Assembly (NCBI GenBank): GCA_020091685.1
Contig: CM034601.1
Span: 3,906,920-3,970,919 of the forward strand
Direction: 5' to 3'
Source of the DNA: Lutjanus erythropterus
Taxonomy: Eukaryota > Chordata > Actinopteri > Lutjaniformes > Lutjanidae
Length of the DNA: 64,000 bases
Below the pieces are notes generated by a model. It was not told the origin of the DNA, did not search any database, and was given only the letters and a program-made list of their open reading frames with translations. Below, one piece after another: positions 1 to 13,016 of the stretch (position 1 is its first letter; each line of letters begins with the position of its first letter). The position numbers were made by a program, and so were the translations under genes.

Positions 1-429
1 GAATGTCAAAAACTGCATTACTAACAGTCCAAATCGTAAAGGACCCAAATAACATTACAAATACCACCATATCAACACTCCAATTGATCGATATAGAGGC
101 TTCAAAATATCATGAAACTCAATTTCAACATTCCAAAATATCAAAAGCCCATAAATCATTCCACCAGAGTATCAATAGTCCCAAGATCAAGTAAGTAAAA
201 ATATTTTGTTTTGGCTGAGCCAACACTTGAATGCCAAGTGGAAAAAATACAACCCTGCATATTCCATTTTCCCCTTTGAGTCTGAAAATGACAGCAGCTC
301 CCACTTCAAATTCAGACACATCACTATGACCTTGCCAAATTTCCTGCTGAAATCTGTATCCAGTAAACCAGTAAACATGAATAAACAACATCCGACAGTG
401 AGCTTTTGGGGAGTTGGTGAGCGCTGATA

Positions 430-650
430 GTTTGGCTGCAGATGGGAAGGTCAAGCTCCCCCGCCGGGCCCCAACATGCAGAGCTGTTGGCACCGCCGGC
501 CTCGTTTTGGCCCCTCCTGGGACTCGGGGAAGGCGGAGGCTCTCGGTTCAGCGGCCCAGTGTGGAGCTGCCGCAGACCTCCTCCTGCGGGCTTCAGCTCT
601 GTCTCCCAGGAGCAGTGAGCCGTATCACACAGTCACAACAGTTCACCTCA
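430..650. other. GC-rich, CpG-bearing block of unknown role
   Basis: A local rise in GC and CpG (for example CCCCGCCGGGCC near 460 and GGCACCGCCGGCC near 488) in otherwise AT-rich intron. Both strands hold short open frames with no recognisable domain. It could be an enhancer, a small unrecognised exon or a repeat fragment; I cannot decide. Confidence -1.
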
Positions 651-1224
651 CTTCAGTTTAAGTACAGGCTCCTGTGGGGATACCAGGTATAGAAGATGGA
701 AAGTGTTTTGTGTTTTTTTTTTATGCCTCCCTCCCCTTCATTAATCTCTCCCAGGCAGCAGAGGACCATCCCTGGTTGTGTGTCCTGTTAAGGCACTCTG
801 CAAAAACAAAGTTGAACTCCTATCTGTCACTGTAACGGGGTTTGTGAGTCAACCAACAGCTATAAAGAGCTTTGAATATGTACTCTTTATACAGTATGAT
901 GAATGCCTGAAAAAGAGTTATGCAATATGTTAAAATTTTCCAACTGGCCACCATCAGCTCAGTAACCAAAGTGGCAATATGTTCGCCCCCCAGTCTCCTC
1001 CCATCCACCTGCATCTTAGCTGGAAAGTGAGCAGCGAGTTTGTTACTCACAAACTGTCGAGACATGAAATTCTTACACCTATTTTTCTTATAAAACCGAA
1101 AAACAGAGCCATAAACCTTCTGTGTTTTACCAAACTGAGACGAGCATATTTGGCTCATTAACTCATCATAAAACAAGCTTCATTAAAACGTAACAGAAAA
1201 ACATGTAAAATTCACCAAAACCGT

Positions 1225-2130
1225 CTTCATTAGTCTCTCCATTCTTCCAGCGATCATCATCTCTGGTCTGGTTGGAATAAATCCTTAATTCACTGCGTCA
1301 GATGTGAAAATAGCCTGGTCTCTATGAGCTTGTTTACACCTGGTATTAACATGCATCTTGTGTGATCAGATCACATGTGGATACAAATGTAAATGACCCT
1401 CGAGACGCATTGTTACCTGATCAGTCAAAACATTTGCCAACTTTGTCTGGGATGCAGTTGACCACATATCTTTTATAATTTAAAGCCCCATTAAATGACA
1501 GTATGCATAACTGACATCCTCTGCATAAGCAGAAGTACAAACTCATTTGTGCTCCACCAACATCATAGAAGATGAAGCCAGCTGTGGATTAAATACACAT
1601 GAAACACATGGTCTGATGTCCTCTGGCTGCTCTTCCTCGAGTCTCAGCAATTTACAGAGTTTCTTGATGGAAAAAATAGCTTTACTTGTTGTTAAAGTAA
1701 CCACTAAACAAGCTAGTTAGCTTGGTTAGCCACGCAGCCAGCTGACTCTGTCCAGACCACACCATGAGATTTGGGATAAATGCACTGTAATTAATAATTT
1801 TATGTAAGTTAAAGTGTTTTCAATAAAGCAAAGACATTCCATGGTCCGAACCTGCATCATCATCATTGGACTGACAGTTTGAATCAAAAGCGTTTTCAGT
1901 GTTAATCAAACTACTCACTTACTTGTTGCTAAAGTAGTCACTAAGGCTAGTTTTCTCAGTCAGCTGTGCAGCTATCTGACTCTGTCCAGACCAGACTGGG
2001 AGCTCAGAGCACCAGTGGAGTGTTGGTATTTACCCTGCAGGTTAAATTAAGCTAATAAAGCTTTATTTGTGCTTTAAAGCTAATAGAATCGCTAGCTACA
2101 CAGCCAGCTAGCCCCAGCCCTTTGTATTTT
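1225..2130. repeat. old interspersed repeat with internal duplicated segment
   Basis: The segment at 1229-1311 (ending in ATCCTTAATTCACTG and a GATGTGAAAATA tail) matches 3519-3612, and 1838-1915 (TTCAATAAAGCAAAG, then CCTGCATCATCAT) matches 3205-3325. A block beginning ACTTGTTGTTAAAGTA at about 1684 recurs in diverged form at about 1921, both followed by GACTCTGTCCAGACCA. Family not named; clearly repetitive within this window. Confidence -1.
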
Positions 2131-2227
2131 CTAATCCTGGTTTGGATGGAGGGCAGGAAATTTCAGATAATTAACTAGAATTCTGCAACTCAAATGTTAA
2201 CAGTGCTGAATTCTTAGCATTACATCA

Positions 2228-2515
2228 TCTCCTTCCTCCGTCCAGGCCGAGTTTCTGGCTGCTGAACAGGCCTGGCTCACCGGAGTGGAAGGACCGAGCA
2301 GAGAGGGCAGCCGATACATCACCGGCCCGCTCCTATTTACTCATTACCGCACACACTCTGGACCACCATGTACATGAGGTGCAGCCACTTTAATCTGTCT
2401 CAATCTGAGAGCCCTTGGCTGTCTCTCCTGCCACAACGAGCCTATTTAACATGATGGGAAGCTGGAGAAGCAGCCGGATGAGCTGTAGATCTCTGGAGAC
2501 GGAGGCAAGGTGTAA
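2228..2515. other. unique, GC-balanced block, candidate conserved element
   Basis: Non-repetitive, moderately GC-rich sequence lying between repeats and the CA microsatellite, with sub-blocks such as CTATTTACTCATTACCGC. No coding signature on either strand. Called only on composition, so low confidence. Confidence -1.
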
Positions 2516-2523
2516 CACACTCA

Positions 2524-2525
<2 letters not shown>

Positions 2526-2573
<48 letters not shown>
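2526..2573. repeat. (CA)24 microsatellite
   Basis: 24 uninterrupted CA units; the open reading frame across it encodes only Thr-His repeats and is not a gene. Confidence -1.
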
Positions 2574-2577
<4 letters not shown>

Positions 2578-3199
2578 CAAGAACAGAACACACACTCTTG
2601 CACACCTACACACTAACTTAACAGTCACAAACACACTTTATAGACGAAGCTGCAGATCTCACAGACAAACATATCATTACTTATTACTTACTTAAAATCT
2701 GTAGACTTTTCACAAGATGATAGTGCTGGAGGACGGTCAGTTTTTTAGCCTTCTATCATCATATTATTTATTTTACTTATATAGCTGTGAGCATTGGTTT
2801 GCTTTCATCTTGCATTTTCTATAAAGCAAAGGAAAGAAAAATTCCGTCAGATCATTCTGGGAAAGAAAAAAAAAATGTCCATCAAAGACCAGCTGCCCAC
2901 AGGGGACATCAGCTGCATCGACTCTGTTGTGTGTGACAGCTTAATAAAAAACGAGAACAGAGTGACTGCACCTAATTAAGCTCGATCCTAATTGGGAGCA
3001 TTTTAACCCTTCATTTTAAGTTAATGGGAATTCTATTAACTTTTAATGACTTTTCTGCCCCGAGTTCTGTTATTTTCTGACCCTGACTATAAAACCCAAC
3101 TTACCGCCATTGCTCTGGCCTTGAGATCTCCACTTAATTTACAGCGCAAATGTATGGCATTACCCTCTGGATCTGATATGTACTATAATAATTTTACAG

Positions 3200-3870
3200 A
3201 AGGGAAAGTGTTTTCATTAAAGCAAAGAAAGTTCAAAATAAGGTTCTAACCTGCATCATCGTTGGACTGAAAAGCGCTTTTAGATTTATTCAAACAGCAT
3301 ACAACAAATACACTCACCTATGTGCAGTTTGTATTTGTAATCCACAAGGCCACAACAACTTAAATTTGACATTCACTGCCAACAGAGCACCAGCATCTCA
3401 GTCCAAAACAAATGGGAGTGTCTGCCCACCAGACTCCATTGACAAATTCGGTAATTTTACCTCACCGGTCATCGCAAAACACACATTATTCAATCTAGTC
3501 AAAAACAAAACTCATCAAAACCATTTTTGTTTGTCTTTCCCCTATTCCAACAATCACCAGCTCTGGTTTGGTAGAAATGAATCCTTAATTCATCAATTTA
3601 GATATGAAAATATTCTCGCTCTACGCCTCAGCCGACAGACGTGAAACCCAACGGCATCAAAGTACGTCCCCTAAAAGTATTTACTTTTGTCACCGGCAGA
3701 CTCAGATTGTTTTTCCTAAGTGTCTGACAACATCATGGAAAGGATCCCTACAGAGGCAGCCATTATGTCGCCTTTAAACCCACCAGACACCATTGACAAA
3801 AACAGTGATTTTACCTTGCAGATCACTGTAAAACACATTTTATTTAAATTCAAGGTTCTAATTAGATCAA
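3200..3870. repeat. old interspersed repeat, second copy with internal duplication
   Basis: Matches the repeat at 1225-2130 in two blocks. It also repeats itself: 3420-3500 (CCACCAGACTCCATTGACAA, then a TAATTTTACCTCACCGG segment and AAAACACA) resembles 3780-3850 (CCACCAGACACCATTGACAA, GTGATTTTACC, AAAACACA). A part near 3690-3740 (CAGACTCAGATTG, TGTCTGACAACAT, GGAAAGGAT) recurs at 53415-53465. Confidence -1.
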
Positions 3871-4449
3871 TAATGTTACTGTTCCACTGAGTCAACAGTT
3901 GCAGGGAGGCACTTTCATGTGCTGACCAGATCAGCTACCAAAACAAAGAACAAAGAAGCTTGGATTACATCACACACAGAGGGAGTGTGACCACACTCTC
4001 TGCACTCTCTCCACCATATCTTTACATAGCAAATAGTCACTGCAAAGTCAATGTTCAGAATCTCAAATATATAACTTAAAAAACTAAATAAAAGCACAGA
4101 TAATCACCTTTGTTTCACACATGATTTACAGTGTTAACTAATCCACATATCTAAACATAAATATTTGAGAATGGACAAAGATAAATCTAAAGATGAATAG
4201 AAGGAGATCAGTCAACAGTTTCAGCAGTTTCTCAACAACTTTTCGTCTATGAAAACTATGGAAGCATATAAACCACAGCTCCAAACCAATTCTTGCCCGA
4301 GCCAGTCTGAGTCAATATTTGAGGGTCGTGAAACCATCCCAATCATGTGGATGCTTGTCTCCTGTTGTTTGTCAGGTTCTGATCATATGAGTTCCCAAAA
4401 GGTTGCTTGCCAATCACTAGAAAAAACTGCAACAGTACACATCTGGAGG

Positions 4450-4867
4450 TTAAAAGGATGGTTCTGATTATTTGATGTAGGCTTGTATATGGTTCTTATC
4501 AACAGTCAGTGGATTATGTCATTATCAAAACCGAATATCGCTCACTCCAAATCAACACAACTCCATCAACGAAATGAGTAATTTTACCACATAGAATAGT
4601 AGGAGGCGAAGTCTATGGAGCAGAGTTGTTTTGGTTTATATGAGAGTAATATCCATCAGAAAAGGCTGATATTGTTGTTAAATACAGTTGATTTTTAGGA
4701 GGACCTGTTTTTGGTGGTTGAAATTACTTTTGTTGCACAGCAGTTCACTCTTTGTCTTTGCCGGTGTCCCTCTCTGCTTGTTCAAACTGGGGGCGCTCTG
4801 TGGCTAATACATTATGGATAAGTGCCTCATACAACCCCGCTTCAAATAATCCAAACTATCCCTTTAA
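4450..4867 (+). mobile_element. complete TTAA-flanked MITE
   Basis: A 418-bp element with TTAA at both ends (4450-4453 and 4864-4867) and terminal inverted repeats of about 40-50 bp: the left end reads TTAAAAGGATGGTTCTGATT, and the right end read backwards TTAAAGGGATAGTTTGGATT. There is no coding capacity. The TTAA target and end sequence suggest a non-autonomous piggyBac- or Kolobok-like family; the superfamily is from memory. Right-end copies lie at 24860-25018 and 47310-47463. Confidence -1.
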
Positions 4868-6852
4868 GACTACATCTTTTAAAAGTCTGCACGAGAAAAC
4901 AAAGACACAATTATCATAATGCTGTTTGTATATTCAGCGATTAAAAAGTGCCACTGTCCCAGCTTTTATTTTGAAAGCAGAAAGAGAGATTTGACAGGAT
5001 GACCCTCACTTCCAGGTCTAAACTGAACAGATTATTCTGCTCTCAGTTTGAGGATGCACTTAAGACAGACAAAATGAGAATCAGCAGCTTTGATAATTAC
5101 AGGCAGGAGAATCCCTATTTCTTGCTCAAATGTAATTAAATATTTCCTCCTGCATGTTCAAACCATCTGTCTGGTGCAGGCCTATGTGTATTGGTGTATA
5201 GTGGTAAGTATATTTCCTTTTTTCGTATTTCCATATCTGTTGTGCATTGTGGTTTTATGATGCTGGCAGCTGTATTTTTTAATTGTACTGTGCATGTAAA
5301 AGCCCAGCCAGGGACAAGGGTTGAAAATTCGTTTCATGCTCTGATTTGGAACTATGTTAAATTGCATCTTCCCTATCAAATAAAAATAACTTCAAATTCA
5401 ATGCAGTGCAGCGCACAGAGTCTGTGTGTACACAGTTTGATCACACAGAATGTACAGGCACTTGCTTTTGTAATCGTGTGTGTGTGTGCTTCACTTTAAG
5501 TGAGTCACACACTGTACATTAACTGATAAACTGTTGACCCGTGCTAATGCAGGTTTTTTTGAAGAGCCATTTGTAGAGCGGCGAGCTCTCAAGTCGGACT
5601 TGACACACATTTTCATAATGGCTCAAAATGCGAGTGAAGAGCGCGGCCCCGGATGGAGAAAATGCCACGTAGTTGAATGTTTAAACACATCTATTCCTGC
5701 TTCTGCATTAAGAGGGTTTGATCATTTGACTCACCGCTGCTCTTATTCTGTTGATTCTGTTTGTGTTACTAGGGTTACTAGGACCTGGCAGGCCATTGTA
5801 GTGGGTCCACTGTATGCTACATAACTGCTACTGTAAAGCAATAGACCCAAACCCAACAGGTAAGTTCAGTTCAGTCTGAGGCTTTGGGATGAGTTTGGGC
5901 TGCAAAATCTTGGTGCTGTTTCGTGAAACTGTATTTGCTCCTGAGTCACTGGATCTTGAGGTCCCTTTGCCCGACCAGTTGATCAACAGGCTTCGGCTTT
6001 GGTTAGGTGTTAGGATAAGATCATGGTTTGAGTTAAACATGTCAACCTTCCTGATTTAGACATGTTTTTCATTGCCCTCTTCTGGTTTCCTCCCACGGTC
6101 ACAATTCTCCTGTATTTCTCTCCATTGCATTCCACTTGGACAACAAAACTCTTGCTAGATTAGTATGTGTTGTTAGGGTTAGAGAAAGTTTGTGACTTGG
6201 GTTAAAATGACCACTTTCTGTGGGTCTGGGGTTCCCTTCTAGACACATCTGTGACTGTCAGGAAGAATTTCTGTTTCGTACCGAACGTTTTAAAGGGGCA
6301 TAAATAGCAGCCTAACTAACAGACCCTCAGTAAAAATGTTAAATATACATTTTCTGTGTCACTATAATAAAGTTTGAAATTGAGTGAAAAGTGTACTATT
6401 ATTTTATTTTAATTTTTTAAATGCCACCAGAATGCAGGAAACAAAGTCCATGAGACTATTTTTTTCTAGGGGAAGACTACCAGACTCCTAAGTTTGGTTT
6501 TGAAATCCTCCTGTTTGGGCTCTCAAGGTTGGCAAGTACAGTTATGTACGTGATATTACTTGACTTCTTTCTTTCATTGGGTTACAACTACAATGCCCAA
6601 TACAGGTTGCTGCCTAACAGTAAATAACAATAAATGTGTCGTATTAAACTTGCACAGACAACCTTTACATATTTTCCTGATGAGGACGGGCTGAAATTTT
6701 AAGGTGGCTGCCTTATAACTAAATATATTTAGACATGTAGATATAGATTGGAGAGTGACTGTTGACTGAGGCCTGAACTGAACGCTGAAGCAGTCTGAAT
6801 GAAATAGTAAAATTGGTCTGGCCCGGTGACGCGCCATACAGCCCATGAACTC

Positions 6853-7186
6853 TCATCCCAAATACAGCAATGAATTATGCACATCTGGTTGCCACACATG
6901 GCCCTTGATATCGCCATATCTCCACAAATTCTTTGACCACACCTGGCTCTGGTCAAGACATTTTTTATGGGCAATGGTTTACAAGTGTCCAGTGTTCAGG
7001 CCTGGTGTTTACTGACTACATTTTCCCATTTGACTGTGTGTCTACACATTACATGCAGTTCTAATGGGGCTGAGGAGGAAACAAGGAGGGGAATGAGTGG
7101 AGGAAGGACGTGAGAGGAAGGAAAGGAAAGTGGCTACCAGATCAGACGGACTTATGGCCCATAATTCATTGCTGTATTTGGGATGA
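6853..7186. repeat. 27-bp perfect inverted repeat with 280-bp spacer
   Basis: The 27 bases at 6853-6879 (core CCCAAATACAGCAATGAATT) occur as an exact reverse complement at 7160-7186. Similarity stops abruptly at both edges of each arm. The spacer ends in a purine-rich stretch (7070-7135). Not a recognised transposon end. Confidence -1.
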
Positions 7187-8329
7187 GTGCAAGTCGAATG
7201 TATGGTCAAGACCAATTTCCAACAACAACAAAAAAAACATGGTGGTGATATTCAACAGTATGTAAAGCCAAAATTCTCTTTTTGCCTGGCTGCAGAGGTC
7301 AGAGAGATTTAATGTTTTGCTGAAACACAGTTGACCCGAATGGATGTGTGCCAATGTGAATTTCACATTAATATTTAAAAAACTCTTGAAATACAAGCAG
7401 ATGCATGCATACTGCAAATTTGAACAGCTTTTACATTAGCATATTACCACCGAGATTGATGTAAGATGTAAAAGTGTGCGGGTTAAAGTTAGTTCAAGTG
7501 GCACATATGTACATTTTTAAACATACTCTTCAAATTGTACAGGCAGACTCACATCCTCCCACGCATACAAGCGCCAGCTTTCCCAAATATCCACTGCTTG
7601 TCCATATTCATCATTCATACTTGTCTGTGATGGCAGTAAATATTTAATCTCTTCATAACCCTAAACTTCCCCACCTCCAGCCTTCTTCCTCCGCCTCCTT
7701 GTTGCTCAAACTCCTACAGTACAGGTGCTTTAAATACAAAAATTGGGATAATACAGATTTCTACTGACTCATAAAGAATATTTTTGTATGAGTGGGCTGA
7801 TTTCCCACATCCTTAAAATTAATTTAATTAAAACAAAACATCATTCAGCCACATATTTCACAGTGCTTGATGTGGCATTCTAAAAATCTAATTTTGGCAA
7901 GAGCATTAGTACCTTTGAACCATAAACTGTAGGTGGAAGGAGCTTCTTGGTTTGAAAAGTGAAGCCAGTGCAAAATTACTTTCAACCTGCATTCTTTCTA
8001 ATGGCCAGCACAGGTTAATTCCACTGGTTTCAGGACTTTTCACTTAATTTATGACCTTAGTAAATGGTCTCCTCACAAGTTTATGGTTTCAATTGCTAGT
8101 TCCAATTCTCCTTCCAGACAGCATGATGCTCATTTTGTGAATTATGGTCCCATTTATAGTAAAATAGATGATGAAATATGTTGTGTGTTAAGGCTGGGCT
8201 ACGGTGCATTTGACACATAATTCTCAGTGAATTTGTCCAGTGCAACACACAGGACTCACAAAACTGAGATCAAACTGTCAAATTGGGCAGATCTGGCCAC
8301 TGCATTGCCTAATTCTTGCTTAAAATGTT

Positions 8330-8875
8330 TTCGGAAACATTTTTCAGTGTTTCAGAGCTTAGCTGTAAAATAAGAAAAATAGCGACCAGACCAACAGAGC
8401 CTCCTAAAACTCGAAGCAGTAAAGGAGCAATATGTAGCAAGTGTGCATAAAAAAAAATGAGCACAGCAGTCTAAATAGCAAGTTCAAGCCACAGACAGTA
8501 TATTAAATAAGTTTTTATATACAAGCTATGATTGAAGCAGGTTGTTTTACCTCACCCCCTCCTCCCCAGGCTTGGGGAAGCTCAAGCAGGCTGCAGGAAC
8601 ACTGCAGGAGCATAATGCGCAGAATATTTGACAGTAACAAGCAAGACAAGTCCTACGCCATAACCTGATCAGCTGTTTATAACCGTCAATTGTCTCTTGA
8701 TGTAAAGCTCAGCCTGTTATCCTTAAAACAAAAGAAAAAAACGCTCTGAAAACACACTCTAAACCTTCCATAAGATTATTAATCACTTCTTACGACCCAC
8801 AACAGACACTCATTCGGCATTAATTTTAATGCTAATTGATGTGAAATGGGCAAACAAAAACAGTTATTCTGACTA
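8330..8875. repeat. fragments of an interspersed repeat
   Basis: 8352-8400 (CTTAGCTGTAAAATAAGAAA, then GCGACCAG) is like 9118-9150 (TTTAGCTGTAATATGAGAAA, then GCAACCAG). 8805-8870 (CACTCATTCGGCATTAATTT, then TGTGAAATGGGCAAACA) is like 27606-27670 and more weakly 57550-57605. Old and broken; family not named. Confidence -1.
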
Positions 8876-9099
8876 AGAAGAGAAATCCCAAAGGCATGGT
8901 TGTAGCGTTGTTCTCAGAGAGGTTAGTCTTAACGTGTTTCCTTGATCTCTGATGATCTGATATTGTGGTTATTTTATGATTTATTACAGTACATTTATTA
9001 GGTTTCTCCTTTAAACTGTCAAACAAAGCAGTGTCGATCAAATATGGATCAGTATTCTGTTAGTGTATCATCTATTTCAAACGTCAAATGTTTTTAGAA

Positions 9100-9345
9100 A
9101 TGTACTTTAGTGCACTGTTTAGCTGTAATATGAGAAAGATTGCAACCAGGCAGTCCACCGTTATTTCCCACTGAACAGACGTCACCCACTGGCTCTGCAG
9201 GTGGATGCAGTCAGTGCTGCAAATGCTCTGGTTACTAAAAAAACAAGATGGCGACCCACATAATGCAAAACTCTGGGCTTCAAAATGGTAGTCCACAAGC
9301 CTGTATGTGACATCATAGTTGGTTCACACTTGCTTTGAGCACACA
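9100..9345. repeat. interspersed repeat fragment
   Basis: Shares its start with 8352-8400. It includes an AACAAGATGGCGACCC segment followed by AAAACTCTGGGCTTCAAAAT, which I associate with an abundant fish repeat. No coding content. Confidence -1.
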
Positions 9346-11084
9346 TGCACAGGTTTGGATCCACAGAGCCAGTTTCCTGCTCGTGTCACTTCTTCATTTA
9401 CTATGACTTTGATTTCTTCCTTTTCAAACTTATCTACCACATTTCAGATGTTGTTTCTTATTCTATAATCTGCAGGCAGACACATTAAAAACATTATAAC
9501 ACTCCGAGTGCAGCGTTCTGTCAGAACACACAGCTCAGCATCTAAGAAACTGCTCTCTGATTTATGTAGATCTCATATTAAAGTCCCGCTGTGAAGCAGA
9601 CCTCATGTATTATTCACAGCGACGGCCATGTGTGTGTGTTTGTATGCAAGTGCTGTATAAATGTGCGTGTTGTACTCTGTTGCGTCTGTATCTGACTCAT
9701 CACAGGCGCAGTGGATTACTAAGCAGAGAGGAAGACAGAGTGTGCTGTAGACACATTAAGACAGACAGGGACAGGAAGAAAGAGTAAAACTGAAGCTAGG
9801 AGGACAGAAAAAAAGGACGGTCAGAGCTCATCTCACTGGGTTTAGAAAAGACATCAGTGCTGCAGACGCAGATGAAGAGTTGAATCATTTAATCGTAAAC
9901 ACAATATTTTTATTATTGCTCACATATTTCAACTTAATAATCCATGTTTCTTTTATAGAAGTAAATGCTGATTTAGCTTTTTTATTGCTCAGTTATTGAC
10001 TGATTAAACTGACTGTATCCTCAGTTCATAAAACCTCAATCACCTGAGGCCAGATGGGTGGAAGATAAAGAGAAAACATGCTTATGTCATTTACAACCCA
10101 GAAAGTGATACTTTTAAAGTCGAGATGAAATGAAAAATACCTTTTACAGGCCATAAAATGCACTTGTTTAACAATATATTAAAAAAAATAAAAAAAACAA
10201 AACAAATATATAATAATATCACCGTCAACCAATCTTCAATTTCTAGCGGTACAGAGCTACCAACTTCAACGTTCAAATAAAATTGCTCCCAAAGTACTGA
10301 TACAGCTGCCTATCCAGCTTCATTTGGACTTGGAGTGATGAGAGTATGCACAGAGACACAGATGGTTTTCGAGGTCGTTTCACATACAAACGCTGAACAA
10401 TGTCCTGAGAATCATTGTCCAAATTCACCCTTTCACACATGCAGCAACAACAGGAGACTGTCCAGGTCAGACGTGTTCTCACATGTTGGAAATTCTCCAT
10501 TTGGTTTAGGCAGTGAGGGTTGGTGCCCGCAGAGTGAGCAGGAAGAGGAGGAAGACTCATCCATGATGATAACGGTTCTTGGATTGGCCTCACCACAGGC
10601 CTCCCCCCCATGGTGGGATATAATCAGACGCACACTTCTACATTCTCAGACCGGAGAAATCTTAAGTTTTCACATCACAGCTGATGAAGAAAGCATCAAA
10701 ATGTGAGGTAAAAAATTAGACTCTTGTAGACATATATTGATCAGAGTACAAAGCAGCCACACACCGTGTTACGTCAGCAGCGCACCCACTGGAGCATTCA
10801 ATAGTAATGCTATGAATTACATCCTTGATTTACTTTATGATGTTTGCTGATGTCAAAACGAGTCTGTCTTTGCGAAGGTTCATGATCAGGCCTGGAGTTT
10901 CATCATTTTAGGGGCAAGTCCGCTTGGTCTTTGGTGTCAATTTCTAGAGGGTACAAAAGGCCGATTGCTGCAAAGGCAGGGAGGAAATCAAATTAAATGA
11001 TGATTTGAAGTCCACAGAAATACAATAGGAAATGTAGCAATTTTAACTTGAGGGCTATGGATGATTTTATTTCTATTCATTTTT

Positions 11085-11235
11085 TTCTATTCTTTATATC
11101 ATAGCATGATATATAATGAGTTAGTATCTTAAAATTATGAGACACTTTCTCAAAATAGTCAGAACGTTTCTCATTAAGATAATGAGACATTATTTTGAGG
11201 TTTCTCATTATAATGACTTGCAGGATATTTTTTAT
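11085..11235. repeat. palindrome-rich 'TGAGAAACTTTCTCA' type repeat
   Basis: Short alternating segments such as TTATGAGACACTTTCTCAAA and TTTCTCATTATAATGA, related to those at 58620-58730. An AT-rich, self-complementary simple-repeat-like family. Confidence -1.
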
Positions 11236-11356
11236 CACATTGACGGTAATGTGCTTCCATAGATGGAGGCAGCACATGGACAGAAGCATAATAAAGAGGA
11301 GATGAGCGTAGGCAATTATGGCACAGATGCAGCTGTTTGTGACTGTTCACAGACTC

Positions 11357-11360
<4 letters not shown>

Positions 11361-11404
<44 letters not shown>

Positions 11405-11448
11405 CTCTCGCTCTCTCGCTCTCTCGCTCTCTCTCTCTCACTCTCTCT
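11361..11448. repeat. (CT)n microsatellite with CTCTCTCG variants
   Basis: Forty bases of pure CT, then several CTCTCTCG units. The overlapping open frame is a Ser-Leu repeat and is rejected as a gene. Confidence -1.
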
Positions 11449-13016
11449 TAAATAGTTTTCCAGCAGTTCATACCAGGCTTAAAATCCCACCAATGGCTGG
11501 TAGGTGGGCAGGGAGGCATCAAGGCCACTGTGGCTGCAGGGCTCATCATCATTTCTTGAGGGCCATGAGGCCAAACTGGGCCGGCATTTACAAACTTGTA
11601 TTCATCTGGATCCCAGTGTCAGTAGGTCTTGAGCATCAAAGAAGAAATTAAGTTATTTCTACTCTACATATATTAGTTTGTCTGAGGGAACTCTGAGGAA
11701 GAGTTAGTCAGGAAAAGACAAAGCGTGCCAGCAACAAAAGGTCACCAACATAAAATGAAAAGACCAAGACGATGCTGACCTAATGTGACCTGTGGGAAGC
11801 GTATCAACCCAGCAGTGATGACTAAGCATCCAAAATAAGCATCCGAAATAGAGATAAAATATGTAAATGAATCTGTTCTGAGATTCTCAGTTCTTTGCTG
11901 CTCAGCTCTGAGTGTTTGTTTTGTTTTGATGTACAGTGGCTCAGAGGAGAGGAGGAGGGTGACAGCTTCAGAGTCGAGGTTTTATCCTTCAGTTCTGGTT
12001 CACTTAGACTAAAAGCACCCCAGATGGGGAGAACAAAAGTGTTTGTTTAGTTTACAAGACAGAGATGAAAAGCAAAGAGAGCCTGGCATAACTGGAGACA
12101 TTCAAGATTGCAAATGAAAGGTTGATCAATAAAGTGATGATCAGAGTATTAAGCAGGTTCCTTTAGTTGATTTGTAATGTTGATATCAAACCCCCCAAAT
12201 CCACAGGACATATTATATATTCACACCCATTGTCACATTAATTACAAAAATGATTGCTTAAAATTATCCTGAGCATCACATATTTTCCAAAAATGACTAT
12301 ATGAATGATCAGAGTGTGAATTTCATTAGGTCCAGAGCAGTGATTTTAGACTTCATGATCCGTGCCAATCACAGCTGCAGATACATAAAAATCCACAGGA
12401 CAGTAGACACATAATTAGCTGCAGTATACTGGCTAAAAGGGCCGTGAATTTTGTAGATTATTGGACAGTAACAATGACTTTATTCTGAACATTTGCATCC
12501 CAAAGCAGTTACAACAAAATAACTACAGAAACCAACCCGCAAACACTTGACCACGTTACCGACAAAATTCTCAGAGAAAAGTAAACTAACTTCCACTCAT
12601 GAATCCAAACAACAGCTGAATATGCGCCATGTGGCAAGCAGATAAATCTGTAACACACGTCATAAATGGATCATGCAGAAGTGCGAACAAGATGTATTTC
12701 TGTGTGTGAGGTGTGAATGTAATCTGGTTATACAGGCATTAAAGATAGAGATCTGGCCTTGTTGTCAGAGGGTCACGGTTTAACATTTAATGAATTGAAT
12801 GAGTTGCGCAACTCAAATATTCATCATAGAAGGGTTCGTGTCTCTGTACTTCGTTCTGATTGAACTAACACCTCCCTTTACAGTGGGACTTTTATGACGA
12901 CCAGACCATGTAGCTACAATCCTTTTGTCCTGCTTTCAATGCCAACGCTAATTCATCAGCACGAACAGACACATGTTGCAATCCCAAAGCAAATAAAAGG
13001 GGAAAAGGTGACTTAC

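Larger units (their letters stand above)
1..13016 (-). other. sgcd: 5' part of the next sgcd intron, runs off the window
   Basis: The intron starts with GTAAGT at 13016 and extends past position 1, so it is longer than 13 kb. I scanned the minus strand for the next exon of delta-sarcoglycan (expected to begin near DGMGNLRI and to include EFLQPLYAKEI) and did not find it. Contents are repeats and candidate regulatory blocks listed separately. In 9.4-10.9 kb and 11.5-12.9 kb I see nothing I can name. Confidence -1.

Noticed and set aside
2415-2621. Open reading frame across the CA microsatellite
   Set aside because: Consists largely of Thr-His repeats from (CA)n; no start context or domain.
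10335-10706. 123-codon plus-strand frame
   Set aside because: One of the longer frames of the window, but it overlaps frames of similar length on the other strand and shows no family motif or splice context.
11263-11451. Open reading frame across the CT microsatellite
   Set aside because: Ser-Leu repeat from (CT)n; simple-sequence artefact.
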